From positions 1 to 64,000 of the forward strand of contig DGPN01000047.1 in assembly GCA_002390455.1 (NCBI GenBank): a stretch of 64,000 nt of DNA, in the 5' to 3' direction. A model generated the notes under the pieces. It was not told the DNA's origin. It made no database searches and saw nothing but the letters and a program-made list of their open reading frames with translations. This DNA is from Flavobacteriaceae bacterium UBA4439. GTDB taxonomy: Bacteria > Bacteroidota > Bacteroidia > Flavobacteriales > Flavobacteriaceae. Numbering within the stretch: the first letter of the stretch is position 1; every line of letters begins with the position of its first letter. The position numbers were made by a program, and so were the translations under genes. Shown here piece after piece: positions 62,911-64,000 of this stretch.

Positions 62911-64000
62911 AATTCGAAAATGTTTTTAATTTTATTTATATAATCAAGTTTTTCCCAAGTAAAAAGTTCAACGGTTTTCTCCACCCTACCACTGTATGGT
63001 GATTCAAATATTTTGTTGATCTCTCTTGGCTGTCTTCCCATGTGACCATAAGCAGCAGTTTCGAGGTAGATGGGGTTTCTCAGTTTAAGTCGATTTTCGA
63101 TGGCAAAAGGGCGCAAATCAAAAATTTCACTCACCTTCTTAGCAATTTCTGGGTCAGAGAGGGAAACTTTGGAAGTGTTGTAAGTGTTGATGTTGATAGA
63201 AGTTGGTTCCACCACTCCAATGGCATAACTCAATTGAACCAATATCTCTTTGGCCACTCCTGCAGCCACTAGATTTTTGGCGATATGCCTCGCTGCATAA
63301 GCCGCACTTCGGTCTACTTTACTGGGGTCTTTTCCACTGAAAGCTCCTCCACCGTGTGCTCCTTTGCCTCCATAAGTATCAACAATAATTTTTCTTCCAG
63401 TTAATCCTGTATCACCATGAGGACCTCCTATCACAAATTTTCCAGTAGGATTGATGTGGTAAGTGATCTCTTGATTGAATAGCTTTTGAATGTGAGCTGG
63501 TTCTTTTTCGATTACATTTTTAATGGCGATATTAATGATGTCGCTTTTGATTTTTTCGAGCATCTGTTCGTCGTCCTCTAAAAATTGATCGTGTTGGGTA
63601 GAGACCACAATGGTGTCGATGCGCAATGGTTCCCCTTGGTCAGTGTATTCAATGGTAACCTGTGATTTTGAATCAGGCCGGAGATATGTAATATCTTTGT
63701 TATCCCTTCTAAGGGCGGCCAGTTCAATCAATATTTTATGTGATAAATCCAGAGCCAACGGAATGTAGTTGTGCGTTTCATCGGTTGCATAACCGAACAT
63801 GATCCCTTGGTCTCCAGCTCCTTGATTTTCTTTTTCGGCTCGGTCAACCCCCCGATTGATATCTTGTGACTGCTCATGGATCAAAGAGATTACCCCACAG
63901 GAATTTCCGCTAAACTGGTATTCGTCTTTAGTGTATCCAATTTTGTTAATGGTTTCGCGAGCGATACTTTGAACGTCCAAGTAGGTATGACTCTTGACCT
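62907..64000 (-). CDS. metK: S-adenosylmethionine synthetase (5' end outside window)
   Basis: This is a partial gene: the frame runs to the last base of the window, with TYLDVQSIARETI continuing beyond 63980. A TTG at 63980 is an internal codon and not the start. About 364 residues are present, and the first 50-60, with the N-terminal nucleotide motif, are missing. GAGDQGIMFGYA, FVIGGPHGDTGLTGRKIIVDTYGG and GGGAFSGKDPSKVDRSAAYAAR are family blocks. It makes SAM from Met and ATP, and leads the methionine operon. Any SAM-responsive riboswitch would be upstream, outside the window. Confidence 0.97.
   Translation of the reverse strand, partial: VKSHTYLDVQSIARETINKIGYTKDEYQFSGNSCGVISLIHEQSQDINRGVDRAEKENQGAGDQGIMFGYATDETHNYIPLALDLSHKILIELAALRRDNKDITYLRPDSKSQVTIEYTDQGEPLRIDTIVVSTQHDQFLEDDEQMLEKIKSDIINIAIKNVIEKEPAHIQKLFNQEITYHINPTGKFVIGGPHGDTGLTGRKIIVDTYGGKGAHGGGAFSGKDPSKVDRSAAYAARHIAKNLVAAGVAKEILVQLSYAIGVVEPTSININTYNTSKVSLSDPEIAKKVSEIFDLRPFAIENRLKLRNPIYLETAAYGHMGRQPREINKIFESPYSGRVEKTVELFTWEKLDYINKIKNIFEL

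Noticed and set aside
63960..64000. Start of metK and a SAM riboswitch at the window end
   Set aside because: The frame is still open and in homologous sequence at base 64000, so the true start and any riboswitch are outside the window.

Overview
The window is an AT-rich chromosomal segment from a member of Flavobacteriia (Bacteroidota), probably Flavobacteriaceae. The evidence is type IX secretion and gliding genes (a CHU_C-type sorting domain, PorP/SprF, the T9SS plug protein, GldA), a six-subunit Na+-NQR operon, the birA / rsfS-ftsH-LUD-cdsA-psd gene order, a split MetH, and promoter boxes of the Bacteroidota form TTTG-N19-TAnnTTTG. I cannot name the species. Most of the window is housekeeping DNA. 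Accessory character is limited to the left end, a repeat-protein gene at 18.5-20.9 kb and a surface-protein locus at 31.7-35.8 kb.

Layout. 1-1.3 kb: a small HUH-Rep-like gene on the 3' side of a tRNA-Val(GAC) gene, hairpins, then a 490-base non-coding stretch ending in a strong terminator with no gene in front of it. 1.3-3.5 kb: two small membrane or secreted proteins, a flavin-reductase-fold protein, an O-methyltransferase and TatA. 3.6-7.2 kb: an M1 peptidase operon. 7.4-18.5 kb: envelope and core genes (M15 peptidase, yaaA, rluD, PASTA protein, ddl, coaD, NUDIX, pyrE, birA, rsfS, ftsH, LUD protein, cdsA, psd). 18.5-20.9 kb: a secreted protein made of 15 Asp-rich MopE-like repeats. 21-31.7 kb: valS, DUF1573 protein, aminotransferase, murB, dtd, rsgA, gpmI, thioredoxin-like lipoprotein, map and a methyltransferase. 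31.7-35.8 kb: a three-gene T9SS surface locus whose PorP/SprF gene is frameshifted. 35.9-43.1 kb: apbE, a 117-aa protein and nqrFEDCBA. 43.2-48 kb: T9SS plug protein, apaG, rsmG, desaturase and aminotransferase. 48-52.1 kb: the phenylalanine/tyrosine operon with its attenuator. 52.1-54.4 kb: a 55-aa membrane protein, a Gfo/Idh/MocA oxidoreductase and gldA. 54.4-64 kb: a methionine operon (metK, metY, metX, osmC-like, metZ, split metH, metF) whose 5' end lies outside the window.

Most notable finding: upstream of pheA, on the minus strand at 51912-52082, there is what looks like a complete ribosome-mediated transcription attenuator. It has a consensus promoter, a 22-codon leader peptide whose residues 5-15 are FYYNFPFYYFY, a pause hairpin, an antiterminator, and a 9-bp terminator with a U-tract six bases before the pheA start. 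The four genes it would control make both Phe and Tyr, which fits the mixed Phe/Tyr codons. Many genes here also have an exact or near-exact TAnnTTTG box very close to the start codon, which suggests very short or absent leaders on several mRNAs.
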